Shown: positions 1-7,212 of the stretch, piece by piece
Layout: each line of letters starts with the position of its first letter
How positions within the stretch are numbered: the first letter of the stretch is position 1
Source of the DNA: Myxococcales bacterium
GTDB lineage: Bacteria > Myxococcota > Myxococcia > Myxococcales > Myxococcaceae
Length of the DNA: 14,392 nucleotides
NCBI GenBank assembly: GCA_003153055.1
Contig: PMBV01000152.1
Location: 9,925-24,316 of the forward strand
Direction: 5' to 3'
Position numbers and translations under genes: made by a program
Notes under the pieces: generated by a model
Told to the model about the DNA's origin: nothing
Databases searched by the model: none
The model's input: only the letters and a program-made list of their open reading frames with translations

Positions 1-1058
1 TTGGCCCCATCACCGACGGCGATCACCTGCTCGAGACGAATTCCTTCGCCCGAGGCGATCTCCTGGAGGAGCGCCGCCTTGCGCTTCCCGTCGACGATGG
101 GCTCTCTCACTTCTCCGGTGACGACTCCGCCTTCGATGACGAGCTCGTTGGCATGGACGAAGTCGATGCCGAGGCGCTCCTGGAGTCGACGCCCGAAGTA
201 CGTGAACCCGCCCGAGAGGATGGCCGTCTTCAGGCCCATGCCCCGGAGCGCGAGAATGAGCCGCTCCGCTCCCTCGGTCATGGAGAGGCGGCTGGCGACC
301 GCGGCGAGGCGCGACTCGGGCAAACCCTTGAGGAGCGCGACCCGGCGGTGGAAGCTCTCGCTGAAGTCTAACTCTCCGCGCATCGCGCTCTCGGTGATGG
401 CCGCCACCTGGGAACCCACTCCGGCCTCCTTCGCCAGCTCGTCAATGACCTCGGCCTGAATGAGCGTGCTGTCCATGTCGAAGCAAACCAGACGACGGTT
501 GCGGCGATATCGGTCGTCTTTCTGGAACGACACGTCCATGCCGAGATCCCTCGCCAATTCGAGGAACGCGGCGCGCATGGTCTCGGCTGGCTGGCCGCGA
601 ACCTGGAGCTCGACTCCCACGCGTGGCTGCGATGGCGGGTTGCGCAGCGACGGGCGCCCTGAGAGACGAGTGATTCCCTGAATGCTGAGGCCGCTGTCGG
701 TGACCACGCCGCACAGCCGCGACATCTGCTCCGCGGAGAGGGACCGAGAGAGCAAGGTGATGATGTAGCGATCCTTCCCCTGGGCCGCGGCCCACGCCTC
801 GTACTCGTCCTCGGAGACCGGCGTGAATTTGAGCTGGAGACTCAGCTCGTGGGCCCGAAAGAGCAGGTCCTTGATGGCCTCGGCCGAGTGCGCCGCCGGA
901 GCGATCTGCACGAGCAACCCCAGCGTCAGATGCTTGTGGATGACGGCCTGGCCGATGTCGAGGATGGTCACGTCATACTGGGCCAGTATCTCGGTGATGG
1001 TGTGCGTGAGACCTGGGCGGTCTGGCCCGGCGATGTTGATGAGTACGATTTCATTCAA
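1..1058 (-). CDS. serB: Phosphoserine phosphatase SerB with N-terminal ACT region (3' end outside window)
   Basis: Last step of serine biosynthesis: a HAD-family phosphatase that hydrolyses O-phosphoserine to serine in the cytoplasm. The reading frame is open from 1058 leftward through the window edge, giving 352 residues; the last ~50 of a ~400-residue protein are missing. Residues 1-80 look like an ACT region (AGPDRPGLTHTITEIL near the start) and a second regulatory segment follows to about 185. The phosphatase core shows FDMDSTL at 193-199 (nucleophile D194, acid D196), SGG at 282-284, the DGKRK lysine at 325 and GDGA at 349-352. The start is taken as TTG at 1058-1056, because the protein then begins NEIVLINIAG as this family does and no in-frame ATG lies nearby. 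No good ribosome site precedes it, so the start is uncertain. The identification of the family is firm. Confidence 0.93.
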   Translation of the reverse strand, partial: MNEIVLINIAGPDRPGLTHTITEILAQYDVTILDIGQAVIHKHLTLGLLVQIAPAAHSAEAIKDLLFRAHELSLQLKFTPVSEDEYEAWAAAQGKDRYIITLLSRSLSAEQMSRLCGVVTDSGLSIQGITRLSGRPSLRNPPSQPRVGVELQVRGQPAETMRAAFLELARDLGMDVSFQKDDRYRRNRRLVCFDMDSTLIQAEVIDELAKEAGVGSQVAAITESAMRGELDFSESFHRRVALLKGLPESRLAAVASRLSMTEGAERLILALRGMGLKTAILSGGFTYFGRRLQERLGIDFVHANELVIEGGVVTGEVREPIVDGKRKAALLQEIASGEGIRLEQVIAVGDGA

Positions 1059-1152
1059 GGGAGTCGCGCTCGCAGCCCTTCGGGCCGCCAATGGGAGGTG
1101 AACGACCCGCGACCTTGCCAGACGATGGCGACCGCGGCAACCCGAGCGTCGC

Positions 1153-1632
1153 TCAGGTCCCGTACGAGAAGGCGGTCACCGCGTTCGCCACCCTCTTGTT
1201 ATCGGTATCGTTGCAGCAGTACGACGAGCCACTCCACACCGCGCAGTCACCGTCGTAGGCGAGGGTGCTGTTGACGCCCTTGTCCTTCCCATCGGTGAAG
1301 TAGTTCGACACGGTCCGCGGCACGCCACGCACCATCGTGGCCGTGAGGCCCCCCCTGGCCCCCCAGCCCGAACCCAGGGTGTCGTACTCCACGAGGAAGG
1401 ACTCACCCACTTTCAGGTCCGGCAGCACGGCGCAGACGTCTGCCGGCGTGGTACTGCAGCTCCCCCAACCTTGGCAGGTCACCCCGCCATCGAGAGGGCG
1501 AACGGGCCGGCCTGCATCGCCGGGCCCCGCGTCGAGCGACACCACGACAAGGGAGACGCCGCCGTCGGCGCCGACGTGGGCCCCACACGAGAGGGCGAGT
1601 ATCGACCACGCAAGCGAGCAACGAGTGGGCAT
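1153..1632 (-). CDS. Small Cys-rich lipoprotein of unknown function
   Basis: A 159-residue exported protein I do not recognise. It starts at ATG 1632, preceded by a GGAG ribosome site six bases upstream (1639-1642); an in-frame ATG at 1653 would add seven residues without a ribosome site and would overlap the upstream gene. Residues 1-16 form a signal peptide with a lipobox-like LALSC (Cys16), so it is probably a lipoprotein. A low-complexity linker with DAG, DAG and DGG follows (34-50). The globular part has eight further cysteines, including CQGWGSC at 53-59 and a YCC pair at 138-140, which suggests disulfides outside the cytoplasm. It lies 10 bases downstream of the DUF1566 lipoprotein and is probably cotranscribed with it. 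No enzyme motif is visible. Confidence 0.72.
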   Translation of the reverse strand: MPTRCSLAWSILALSCGAHVGADGGVSLVVVSLDAGPGDAGRPVRPLDGGVTCQGWGSCSTTPADVCAVLPDLKVGESFLVEYDTLGSGWGARGGLTATMVRGVPRTVSNYFTDGKDKGVNSTLAYDGDCAVWSGSSYCCNDTDNKRVANAVTAFSYGT

Positions 1633-1642
1633 GTGCCGCTCC

Positions 1643-2572
1643 TCAGTGGACACAGCGTGCGCTGCGAAGGAAGACGTCTGGGGTGAAGGTCGTGCGGTCG
1701 TCGGTGAAGTCGACGCCCCAGGTCGAAGTCAGGGTCGTCCCCGACGCTGGGGTGGCGGACCAGAAGAAGCCCTCCACGGAGCTGGCGAACGCCGAGGGGT
1801 CAATCATCGAGCCTGGGCCGTGACGCCGAACGATCGACTCGAGCTCCTTCTTCGCGGGGAGCCGCCAGCCAGCATCGAGCGAGTCACAGTGGGCCTGAGC
1901 GAAGGCCCGGCTGACCTCCGCGGTGACGCTGCGCTCCCACGTCAGCCCGGTCACCAGGTCGAGCACCACGCCCGCGCTCTCGTCGGTACGGTACCGGGGC
2001 CGCGGGGGAGTCGGCTCCTTCGAGGTCACGCAGCGAACTTGGGCCTGCTCGGTGACCGACACCAGGCGGGCGTCTCCCCTGGCAAACCCAACCTCCCAGG
2101 CGGTTCCGCCATCGAGGTCATCGACCGACGAAGACCAGAACCCCACGCTCTCCGTCCCCGGGAAGGAAGCGGAGTTGATCGCCGGGCTCGTTCGGCTCGA
2201 GTCAATCAATGACAGCAGCTCGATGGCAGTGGGGAGCCGCCACGCCGTGGTGACGCCACCGAAGCCGAGCGTGTTGAGCCCCTCGCACTGCCGGGTGGCT
2301 TGGGCCCAGCTCGCCAGGCCGCCCTGAGCCTTCTGCCAAACGAGGAGCGTGTTCCTGTCGAGGACGGTCAGCTCGTCGAACTGATAATTCGTGGGCGCCT
2401 CGGGAGGCACCGGCCACAACGCCAGGTCGTAGTCGACGGCGGCATCCTCGGCGCCCCCATCGCGGAGGCAATTTCCGCGCTCATAGCAAGCGGTGACTGC
2501 TTGGTCCCAGGAATAACACGACACAAACAAGCACGTGATGACGACGAGTGCCCCAGTGCGAACGCCGTTCAT
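1643..2572 (-). CDS. Lipoprotein with two DUF1566 (Lcl C-terminal-like) repeats
   Basis: A 309-residue predicted lipoprotein. ATG at 2572 starts a signal peptide ending in the lipobox LFVSC (Cys19); an upstream in-frame ATG at 2608 would add 12 residues in front of the signal and is less likely. After a short DGG-containing linker (about 36-60) come two copies of the DUF1566 domain. Repeat 1 (about 71-181) has the family signatures WRLPT (111-115), FWSSS (145-149) and VRCV (179-182). Repeat 2 (about 203-308) has TGLTWER, WRLPA (236-240), FWSAT (270-274) and ARCVH. DUF1566 domains are common in surface or secreted proteins of Myxococcota and other Gram-negatives and resemble sulfatase-modifying/lectin-like folds, but their role is generally unknown. 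The gene is the first of a two-gene operon and is divergent from the rlpA-like gene across 96 bases. Confidence 0.88.
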   Translation of the reverse strand: MNGVRTGALVVITCLFVSCYSWDQAVTACYERGNCLRDGGAEDAAVDYDLALWPVPPEAPTNYQFDELTVLDRNTLLVWQKAQGGLASWAQATRQCEGLNTLGFGGVTTAWRLPTAIELLSLIDSSRTSPAINSASFPGTESVGFWSSSVDDLDGGTAWEVGFARGDARLVSVTEQAQVRCVTSKEPTPPRPRYRTDESAGVVLDLVTGLTWERSVTAEVSRAFAQAHCDSLDAGWRLPAKKELESIVRRHGPGSMIDPSAFASSVEGFFWSATPASGTTLTSTWGVDFTDDRTTFTPDVFLRSARCVH

Positions 2573-2668
2573 CCGGCGAGTGTACCCCTCATCGGGCCCA
2601 GGCGACATGGCTTTGCAATCGTCGCCCCGCCCCGTCGGTCCTCGAGGAAACGTGCTTCGCTTCGCCCC

Positions 2669-3046
2669 ATGACTCGAGCGACTTCAGCTCACGCGGCGCT
2701 GGCGGCCTTCGCGTTGTTCACGAGCTGCGGGCGAGTGCCCTCGTCTCTCGACGCCTTCGTGGAGGTCGGCGAGGCGAGCTTCTACGGCGCGGACCTCGGC
2801 GGAGCGAGCACCGCCAGCGGCTCGAAGCTCGACCTCGGCGCCTTCACCTGCGCGCATCGCACGCTCCCCTTTGGAACGAAGGTGCGCGTCACGGCGCTCG
2901 ACTCCGGGCGGAGCGTCGTCGTCGTGGTGACCGACCGAGGGCCCTTCGTACCGGGACGCATTGTCGACCTGACGCCGGCTGGGGCACGCGCCCTGGGCTT
3001 CCTCGAGCAAGGCCATGCTCGGGTTCGAATCGACCTGGTCCGCTGA
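2669..3046 (+). CDS. RlpA-like double-psi beta-barrel lipoprotein
   Basis: A 125-residue protein with a signal peptide and lipobox LFTSC (Cys20), followed by one RlpA-like double-psi beta-barrel. Visible family motifs are GEASFYG (34-40), TASG (48-51), AHRTLPFGTKVRVT (62-75, with the conserved His63), DRGPF (89-93, with the conserved Asp89) and GRIVDLTPAGARALG (96-110). RlpA proteins are septal or pole lytic transglycosylases acting on stem-peptide-free peptidoglycan; they normally also carry a C-terminal SPOR domain. This one ends just after the barrel, so it lacks SPOR targeting and is a minimal form. Start ATG 2669 is chosen because it gives a clean signal peptide; the open frame extends further upstream without such a signal. 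It is followed 41 bases later by a secreted protein on the same strand. Lytic activity is inferred only. Confidence 0.88.
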   Translation: MTRATSAHAALAAFALFTSCGRVPSSLDAFVEVGEASFYGADLGGASTASGSKLDLGAFTCAHRTLPFGTKVRVTALDSGRSVVVVVTDRGPFVPGRIVDLTPAGARALGFLEQGHARVRIDLVR

Positions 3047-3087
3047 GGCCCGGCGGGGGCGCCATTTTCTGGCTACGGTGAGCCGTC

Positions 3088-4365
3088 ATGTCTCTGGCCG
3101 TCGTCCTCGCTTGCCTCGCCGCTTCCCCACTTTCCACCTCTGCTCGCGCCGTCGCCGTGGAGCTGCCGGGGGAGCAGATCGACTTCTCCGCCCGGGCGGC
3201 CGACGACCTCGAGCGCTTCCGCGCGGCGCTCCGAGGAGTGACCGACGAGGTGTTCGCCAGGCACCCAGCCACCTCGACAGCCGAGGAGCTCCAAACGGCC
3301 CTCCTCGCCAACTTCGCCGCCCAGGGGGTTCGCCCACCGCCCCCGGATCGCGGGCGGACCACCACATCGAAGGGCTCCCCACTCGCCGTCTTCCAAGGCG
3401 TCGAAGTCGTCACGCCCGCGGGGCAGCCGAACCTCCGCGTGGTGACCCTCCATCTGGCGGTGCACGACTGCGGAGACGACACGATGCTGCGCCTCTACCG
3501 GGGCGACGGCAGCGCCCTCAACCTGGTGCTGGCGGATCACGCCGGGCGGTTCAAGAACATCGCCACCGGTGAGTCGGCGGTGCAGTGGGCGATGAGCGCT
3601 CCGGCCCCCGACGGCTCCGTCCTCATGCTCGTGGCCTCCCAGAACCCGTGGTGTCAATCGAACTGGCAGACCCTGCGTTGGCGGGTGTACCGACTCAGGA
3701 AAGACGCCCGGTCGGCAGAGACCATCGAGCGCGACAGCATGTTCGCCTTCACCCAGTTCGGCGAGGGGTACCAGGTGGAGGCGAGCGAGAGCCTGGTGCG
3801 CCTCACCGCCGCGGTGTCGCTCGATGTAGACCCAGGGATGACCCGGCAGCGCATTCTCCAGTGGCACCAGGGCCCAGGTGACTGGTGTGAAACGCCGACC
3901 GAGCCCGAACGCAGAGACGCGAGCCGCGCGAGGAAGAGGCCCGCGGGAATACTTGTCGGTATTTCAAGGGACTCTGACGATGCCCGGCGAAGTGGATCGG
4001 CGTTCCGGCCGAGCGCGTTTCACACCAGTCACCTAGGCGCCGTGGAGCGCGAGCTCCTCGCAGGCGACGCTCTCGGGTTCCTCGACGAGTGGCTCGGCTC
4101 GACCTGGAGCGTCTCGACCAAGTGGACCGCCCCCGAGGCCGGCGAGGCACGAGGCTGGCACCGCAGGCTGGCTCGCGTGAAGCGGCTGGAGTGCACCGCG
4201 CAGCTCGTAGGCCCATGCGGCGGAGGCCGAAGCTGGGTGTCACTCGAGTGCCCAAGCACCGGTCGACTCGAGCTCGTCATCACTGAGCTCCGCCCTCACG
4301 CCTTCCGGCTCGAGGCCATCGGGCGACGGTCGCCGGAGGGCTGCCGCGCTTCGCAGTCGCAGTGA
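3088..4365 (+). CDS. Secreted protein of unknown function, interrupted in frame by a palindromic element
   Basis: A 425-codon gene I cannot assign to a family. The N-terminus has a signal peptide (about residues 1-20, ending SARA). The mature part has an extended region 20-100 followed by a mixed segment with paired cysteines (HDCGDD near 126; NPWCQSN near 190). A C-terminal part follows, with cysteines near 371, 378, 390 and 419. Residues about 264-316 are encoded by a 159-bp palindromic element (separate entry). Its length is exactly 53 codons and it carries no stop in this frame, so the gene remains open across it. Without the insert the text would read ILQWHQGP directly followed by AVERELLAGD, which looks like a natural continuation. 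The ribosome site is weak (GGTGAG about 8 bases upstream). Whether the product is functional with the insert is unknown. Confidence 0.7.
   Translation: MSLAVVLACLAASPLSTSARAVAVELPGEQIDFSARAADDLERFRAALRGVTDEVFARHPATSTAEELQTALLANFAAQGVRPPPPDRGRTTTSKGSPLAVFQGVEVVTPAGQPNLRVVTLHLAVHDCGDDTMLRLYRGDGSALNLVLADHAGRFKNIATGESAVQWAMSAPAPDGSVLMLVASQNPWCQSNWQTLRWRVYRLRKDARSAETIERDSMFAFTQFGEGYQVEASESLVRLTAAVSLDVDPGMTRQRILQWHQGPGDWCETPTEPERRDASRARKRPAGILVGISRDSDDARRSGSAFRPSAFHTSHLGAVERELLAGDALGFLDEWLGSTWSVSTKWTAPEAGEARGWHRRLARVKRLECTAQLVGPCGGGRSWVSLECPSTGRLELVITELRPHAFRLEAIGRRSPEGCRASQSQ
3876..4034. repeat. 159-bp imperfect palindromic element (MITE/RPE-like) inside a coding sequence
   Basis: The ends are perfect 20-bp inverted repeats: 3876-3895 (begins AGGTGACTGG) and 4015-4034 (ends CCAGTCACCT). 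Inside, the two arms stay recognisably complementary (shared GAACGC, GCCG, AGAG, CCC blocks). At the exact centre sits a small hairpin, ATAC (3949-3952) facing GTAT (3959-3962), so the whole unit can fold into one long imperfect hairpin. It contains no transposase, so it would be non-autonomous. Because it is palindromic, translation in either orientation starts with GDWCET and ends with SAFHTSHLG, and both orientations are open in one frame. No second copy is visible in the window, and clear target-site duplication cannot be read. Confidence 0.82.
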
Positions 4366-4462
4366 CCCCACCGAGGTCCTTCGCACCCAGTGCCTCCTCG
4401 TGAGCGCGCGGCTTTGCGCACGGGCACGCACTTTGAATCGGGTCGACGCGGAGGCGCGCTCA

Positions 4463-4885
4463 ATGCCACAGCCGGTCTACAAGAATGACTCCGCGGTGCT
4501 CTATTACCACCCAGTCGAGAAGATCGTTCATCACGAGATCCTCCACCGGCCCACCACCAAGGAGTTCAAAGAGCTCCTGATGGAGGGCTACGAGGTGCTC
4601 AGGCGCAACCGAGCCGTGAAGTGGCTGTCGGATGATCGCCAGCACACGGTCCTCGCTGAGGAGGACGAGAAGTGGGCCCAGGCGGTGTGGTTCCCCTTGG
4701 TCCAGAAGGCCGGATGGCTATTCTGGGCCGTCGTCAACCCAGCCAAGGCAGTGGGCCAGTTGCAGATGAAGCACAACGCCGACTTCATGCGCATCGGCGG
4801 TGTCACGGTCAACATCGTCTCCACGCCGGAGGAGGCGATGGAGTGGCTCAAGAAGGTCGACCGGCCTGGCAAGAAGGCCGGGTGA
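4463..4885 (+). CDS. Small cytoplasmic protein, STAS/SEC14-like
   Basis: A 140-residue soluble protein without signal peptide or membrane segment. Start ATG 4463 is supported by GGAGG at 4450-4454, about nine bases upstream; the frame extends further upstream but with unlikely sequence. The pattern resembles the short STAS/SEC14-type (SpoIIAA-like) proteins common in Myxococcota and Bacteroidetes. A strand segment YYHPVEKIVHHEILHRP leads to an alpha-helical TTKEFKELLMEGYEVLRR, then a strand VKWLSDDRQH and a C-terminal TPEEAMEWLKKV helix. No conserved phosphorylatable serine of a classical anti-sigma antagonist can be pinned down. Family assignment is from overall pattern only. It is convergent with glyA, the two stop codons being three bases apart, and no terminator is visible between them. 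Confidence 0.8.
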   Translation: MPQPVYKNDSAVLYYHPVEKIVHHEILHRPTTKEFKELLMEGYEVLRRNRAVKWLSDDRQHTVLAEEDEKWAQAVWFPLVQKAGWLFWAVVNPAKAVGQLQMKHNADFMRIGGVTVNIVSTPEEAMEWLKKVDRPGKKAG

Positions 4886-4888
4886 GGG

Positions 4889-6130
4889 TCAGCTCAGGCC
4901 CGGAGCCGGAAACCGGGCACACAGGGCGCTGACCTCTGAGGCGATGGCCTCGAGTCGCGCCTGGTCCTCGGAGTGCTTCACCGCGAGGTCGATCCACTCG
5001 GCGACCCGAGCCATCTCTTCCACTCCAAAGCCCCGGCTCGTCACCGCCGCGGTGCCCAGACGCAGGCCACTCGGGTCGCTCGCCTTGCGTGTCTCGCCTG
5101 GCACTGTGTTGTAATTCGCCACCACGCCGGCCCGCTCCATGGCCACGGCCGCCGGCTTGCCCGCGATGCCCTTGGTGTGCAGGTCCACGAGAAGCAGGTG
5201 GTTGTCGGTGCCTCCGCTGACCAGCTCGAAGCCCCGGTGCGTGAGCGCCACTCCCAGTGCTCGGGCATTCTCCACCACCCGATGCGCGTAGTCCTTGAAG
5301 GCCGGCTGGAGCGCCTCACCCAGCGCCACGGCGATGGCGGCGGTCGTCTGGTTGTGCGGGCCTCCCTGCAGCCCGGGGAAGACCGCGCGGTCGATGGCCT
5401 TGGCGTGCTGGGCCTTGCAGAGAATCATCGCGCCTCGAGGGCCACGGAGTGTCTTGTGGGTAGTGGTCGTCACCACGTCGGCGAAGGGCACCGGGCTCGG
5501 GTGGGCCCCGCCAGCGACGAGCCCGGCGAAGTGGGCCATGTCCACCAGGAGGAGCGATCCCGCCTCGTCGGCGATGGCCCGGAAGCGCGCGAAGTCGAGC
5601 TGTCGCGGGTAGGCCGAGTGCCCGGCGACGAGCACCTTCGGGTGGTGCTCCAGGGCGAGGCGTCGAATGGCGTCGTAGTCGAGGAGGCCCGTGGCGGGGT
5701 CGAGCTCGTAGGAGACGCTCTTGAAGTACTTGCCTGAGATGCTCGCCTTGGAGCCATGGGTGAGGTGCCCGCCGTGAGGGAGCGCCAGCCCGAGGATGGT
5801 GTCACCCGGCTGAAGGAAGGCCAGGTAGACCGCGAGGTTCGCGGGGGAACCGGAATACGGCTGCACGTTCACGTGCTCGGCGCCGAAGAGCTCCTTGGCC
5901 CGCGACACGGCCAGCGCCTCGAGGGCGTCGACGTGCTTCTGCCCCTGGTAGAAGCGCGCGCCCGGGTAACCCTCGGAGTACTTGTTGGCGAAGACCGAGC
6001 CTGAGGCCTCGAGCACCGCCTGGGACGCGTAGTTCTCGCTGGCGATGAGGCGAATGGTCTCGCGCTCGTAGCGCTCCTCGGCCTGGATGAGGGCGTAGAC
6101 GGCGGGATCGACGGTGGACAGAGCGGGCAT
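4889..6130 (-). CDS. glyA: Serine hydroxymethyltransferase
   Basis: Cytoplasmic PLP enzyme converting serine and tetrahydrofolate to glycine and 5,10-methylene-THF, the main source of one-carbon units. The 413 residues match the family length. Visible motifs are RLIASENYAS (27-36), NKYSEGYPG (49-57), the Asp that contacts the PLP ring in VDMAHFAGL (D197), the PLP-lysine motif TTTTHKTLRGPRG (K226), FPGLQGGPH (251-259) and SGLRLGT (354-360). ATG 6130 is chosen because the family begins near here and GAGGAA lies about nine bases upstream (6139-6144); an open frame further upstream runs through the leader and is not family-like. The leader carries a candidate ZTP riboswitch and promoter. The enzyme uses the serine that SerB, encoded upstream in the window, produces. 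Confidence 0.98.
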   Translation of the reverse strand: MPALSTVDPAVYALIQAEERYERETIRLIASENYASQAVLEASGSVFANKYSEGYPGARFYQGQKHVDALEALAVSRAKELFGAEHVNVQPYSGSPANLAVYLAFLQPGDTILGLALPHGGHLTHGSKASISGKYFKSVSYELDPATGLLDYDAIRRLALEHHPKVLVAGHSAYPRQLDFARFRAIADEAGSLLLVDMAHFAGLVAGGAHPSPVPFADVVTTTTHKTLRGPRGAMILCKAQHAKAIDRAVFPGLQGGPHNQTTAAIAVALGEALQPAFKDYAHRVVENARALGVALTHRGFELVSGGTDNHLLLVDLHTKGIAGKPAAVAMERAGVVANYNTVPGETRKASDPSGLRLGTAAVTSRGFGVEEMARVAEWIDLAVKHSEDQARLEAIASEVSALCARFPAPGLS

Positions 6131-6156
6131 GCGGGCGTTCCTCGAATTGGAGAATG

Positions 6157-6226
6157 TGCCCAGACGCGCGGCCTTCACGTCCCGCACTCCCCCGGGGTGC
6201 TCCCCGTCAGCGTCAGTCGTGCGGAC
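6157..6226 (-). promoter_or_regulatory. Candidate ZTP (pfl motif) riboswitch in the glyA leader
   Basis: Read on the minus strand, the glyA leader contains, in the right order, elements resembling the ZTP/pfl aptamer. First is GACTGACG (6218-6211; consensus near GACTGGCG). Then comes CGGGGAGC (6206-6199; consensus GGGGAGC). Last is CGTCTGGGCA (6166-6157; consensus CGCCTGGGCA), with GGCC just before it able to pair with GGGC as in the 3' hairpin. GTCCGCAC (6226-6219) can pair with GTGCGGGAC (6187-6179), with one bulged G, as an outer stem. ZTP riboswitches sense the purine intermediate ZMP/ZTP and are known to precede glyA. The last conserved base is 26 bases from the start codon, so control could act on ribosome access; no terminator is seen. 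The outer stem has extra bases between GGGGAGC and its 3' strand, which departs from the usual layout. Confidence 0.5.
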
Positions 6227-6232
6227 TGGGAG

Positions 6233-6262
6233 ACTGTTGCTCGATTTTGTCGTCCCCGTCAA
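6233..6262 (-). promoter_or_regulatory. Putative sigma70-type promoter of glyA
   Basis: On the minus strand TTGACG (6262-6257) matches the -35 box in five of six positions. After an 18-base spacer, AACAGT (6238-6233) is a weak -10 box that keeps the important A2 and T6. The predicted transcription start would be near 6226, which is exactly where the first stem of the candidate riboswitch begins. That coincidence is the main reason for reporting it; the -10 match alone would not be convincing. Confidence 0.35.
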
Positions 6263-6411
6263 CCGCGCAGTGAGCTTCTCCCGGCGATGTCTGAGTTGAG
6301 AATGAGCCAGGAAGAGAGGGCCGCCTGCCCGGATCGTTGGGTGGCAGCCGAGGAGCTTGGGGCTATGGTTCGCCTCGCGCCGGTGGGTCCCCGAGGCGCC
6401 AAGGAGCGAAC

Positions 6412-7212
6412 GTGGAAGCACGTGCAATGGCCAAGATGCTCGAGGAGGTGCGGCGTCGGGCGCCCGTCGTGCACCACCTCACGAATTGGGTGACAATCAA
6501 CGACTGCGCCAATGTGGTGAAGGCCTTCGGCGCCTCGCCGGTGATGGCCCACGCCCCCGAGGAGGTCGAAGAGATGGTGGGCATCGCCTCGGCGCTCGTC
6601 CTCAACATCGGCACCCTGACCGTCGAGCTGGTCGAGTCGATGAAGCGGGCGGCGCGGCGAGCCAACGAGCGGGGCATTCCGGTGGTGCTCGACGTGTGCG
6701 GTGCGGGAGCGACCCGCCTCCGCGACCAGAAGTGCGTCGAGCTTCTCGAGGAGTGCCGCATCGACATCGTGAAGGGGAACGCCTCGGAGATCGCCCGCGT
6801 CGCCGGAGAGGCCGTCACCACCCGAGGGGTCGATGCCACCGAGGTCGCCCGAGACTTGGCGGAGATTGCCCAGTCGCTGGCGAAGGCTCGGCGCTGCACC
6901 GCCGTCATCACCGGGGCGGTCGACGTCGTCTCCGACGGGGTGACGACCTTCCGCGTTCGCAACGGGCACCCGGTGATGGGCCGGGTGGTGGGGACCGGAT
7001 GCATGGCCACGTCGGTCATCGGGACGTTCGCGGCCGTCGAGGAGAATCGCGCCAGGGCCGCCGCGGCAGCGCTCGCCTGCTACGAGGTCGCCGGAGAGCT
7101 GGCTGCCCGTGCCTCCACCGGCCCGGCGTCGTTCAAGGTCGCGCTCCTCGACGCCATCTCGGCCCTCGAGCCTGCGACGGTCGAAGCGATGCAGCGGGTC
7201 TCACCGACATGA
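6412..7212 (+). CDS. thiM: Hydroxyethylthiazole kinase ThiM
   Basis: Phosphorylates 4-methyl-5-(2-hydroxyethyl)thiazole with ATP, the salvage entry of thiazole into thiamin synthesis; cytoplasmic. The 266 residues fit the family. Motifs are VHHLTNWVTINDCAN (20-34), GASPVMAHAPEE (40-51), NIGTL (65-69), VKGNASEI (120-127), VITGAVDVVSDG (165-176) and the active-site GTGCMA with Cys197 (194-199). GTG 6412 is chosen as start because AAGGAG lies five bases upstream (6401-6406); ATG 6427 is an alternative that would put this ribosome site too far away. The usual VLDPVGVGAT loop reads VLDVCGAGAT here (92-101), an unusual substitution of the Pro-Val pair in a nucleotide/substrate loop. It overlaps thiE by four bases and is surely cotranscribed. 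I see no TPP riboswitch upstream. Confidence 0.95.
   Translation: MEARAMAKMLEEVRRRAPVVHHLTNWVTINDCANVVKAFGASPVMAHAPEEVEEMVGIASALVLNIGTLTVELVESMKRAARRANERGIPVVLDVCGAGATRLRDQKCVELLEECRIDIVKGNASEIARVAGEAVTTRGVDATEVARDLAEIAQSLAKARRCTAVITGAVDVVSDGVTTFRVRNGHPVMGRVVGTGCMATSVIGTFAAVEENRARAAAAALACYEVAGELAARASTGPASFKVALLDAISALEPATVEAMQRVSPT

Noticed and set aside
1059..1152. Possible terminator downstream of the lipoprotein operon
   Set aside because: No stem followed by a T-run on the minus strand could be found.
3877..3885. Resemblance of the repeat end (GTGACTGG) to the start of a sequencing adapter
   Set aside because: Only eight bases agree; the following bases differ and the unit is a full palindrome within an open reading frame, so contamination is not supported.
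6131..6260. Glycine riboswitch upstream of glyA
   Set aside because: No tandem glycine-aptamer motifs; the motifs present fit the ZTP class better.
6131..6411. TPP riboswitch upstream of thiM
   Set aside because: The conserved CTGAGA and ACCTGATCTGGATAATGCCAGCG-type elements are not present on the plus strand.
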